Source: Marinobacter sp. DY40_1A1 (lineage in GTDB: Bacteria > Pseudomonadota > Gammaproteobacteria > Pseudomonadales > Oleiphilaceae). From it: DNA of 64,000 nt. Of this stretch, positions 63,983 to 64,000 are shown one piece after another. Below the pieces are notes generated by a model, which worked only from the letters and a program-made list of their open reading frames with translations, had not been told where the DNA came from and did no database searches. How positions within the stretch are numbered: the stretch's first letter is position 1; each line of letters begins with the position of its first letter. A program made the translations under genes and the position numbers. Location of the stretch: positions 1-64,000 of the forward strand of contig NZ_VCHA01000004.1 in NCBI RefSeq assembly GCF_016597815.1, read 5' to 3'.

Positions 63983-64000
63983 TTGAAAACAGACTTTCGG

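Overview
The window reads as chromosome of a marine, hydrocarbon-using gammaproteobacterium, most like Marinobacter. The grounds are a CYP153-type alkane hydroxylase operon, a TRAP transporter, a cbb3 oxidase operon, many c-di-GMP proteins and many secreted lipoproteins. The genus is inferred from gene content, not from a search.

Bases 1-3440 are the end of a mobile island. They hold two IS3-family remnants, pieces of a DNA-phosphorothioation-associated methyltransferase (TIGR04096-like) in an odd C-terminal-then-N-terminal order, a lipoprotein gene cut off at an IS edge, and a 48-base 3' half of tRNA-Arg(CCG) with its terminator. The tRNA half looks like an attachment-site scar.

Bases 3533-11333 carry a conserved membrane protein, a LysR pseudogene, a small protein, a ketopantoate-reductase-like enzyme, a LysR regulator, a DctPQM TRAP transporter and a VanX-type D-Ala-D-Ala dipeptidase. 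Bases 11377-20854 form one long minus-strand heme-uptake cluster, exbB-exbD-exbD-tonB-receptor-hmuY-hmuS-hmuT-hmuU-hmuV, with a Fur-box-like site upstream. The outer-membrane receptor and HmuY-like lipoprotein would capture heme, ExbBD-TonB power import, HmuTUV cross the inner membrane and HmuS handle heme in the cytoplasm.

Bases 21000-40050 hold a CarD-like regulator with no ordinary start codon, a cytosine deaminase, an M66 (StcE-like) metalloprotease lipoprotein with a ricin lectin tail, a PotD-like protein plus GGDEF-EAL pair resembling NspS-MbaA, a neutral ceramidase, an HPP protein, a proline-rich lipoprotein, a membrane-bound AraC regulator, an M19-like secreted hydrolase with ricin repeats, and glutaryl-CoA dehydrogenase. 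Bases 40059-45885 hold a symporter with a small partner, the three-part CYP153 system (ferredoxin, P450, reductase) and a divergent AraC regulator, with 21-bp-spaced direct repeats between them.

Bases 46246-52568 are a signalling operon: a CHASE hybrid histidine kinase with Hpt, a REC-GGDEF protein and a REC-PAS-GGDEF-EAL protein. Bases 55130-60442 are a cbb3 oxidase operon (ccoN with a CcoS-like N-terminus, ccoO, a monoheme ccoP, ccoI) behind an ANR/FNR-like site. The window ends with a GreA/Rnk-like protein, a second membrane AraC regulator and a parallel beta-helix lipoprotein. No rRNA, intact tRNA, CRISPR array or prophage was seen.
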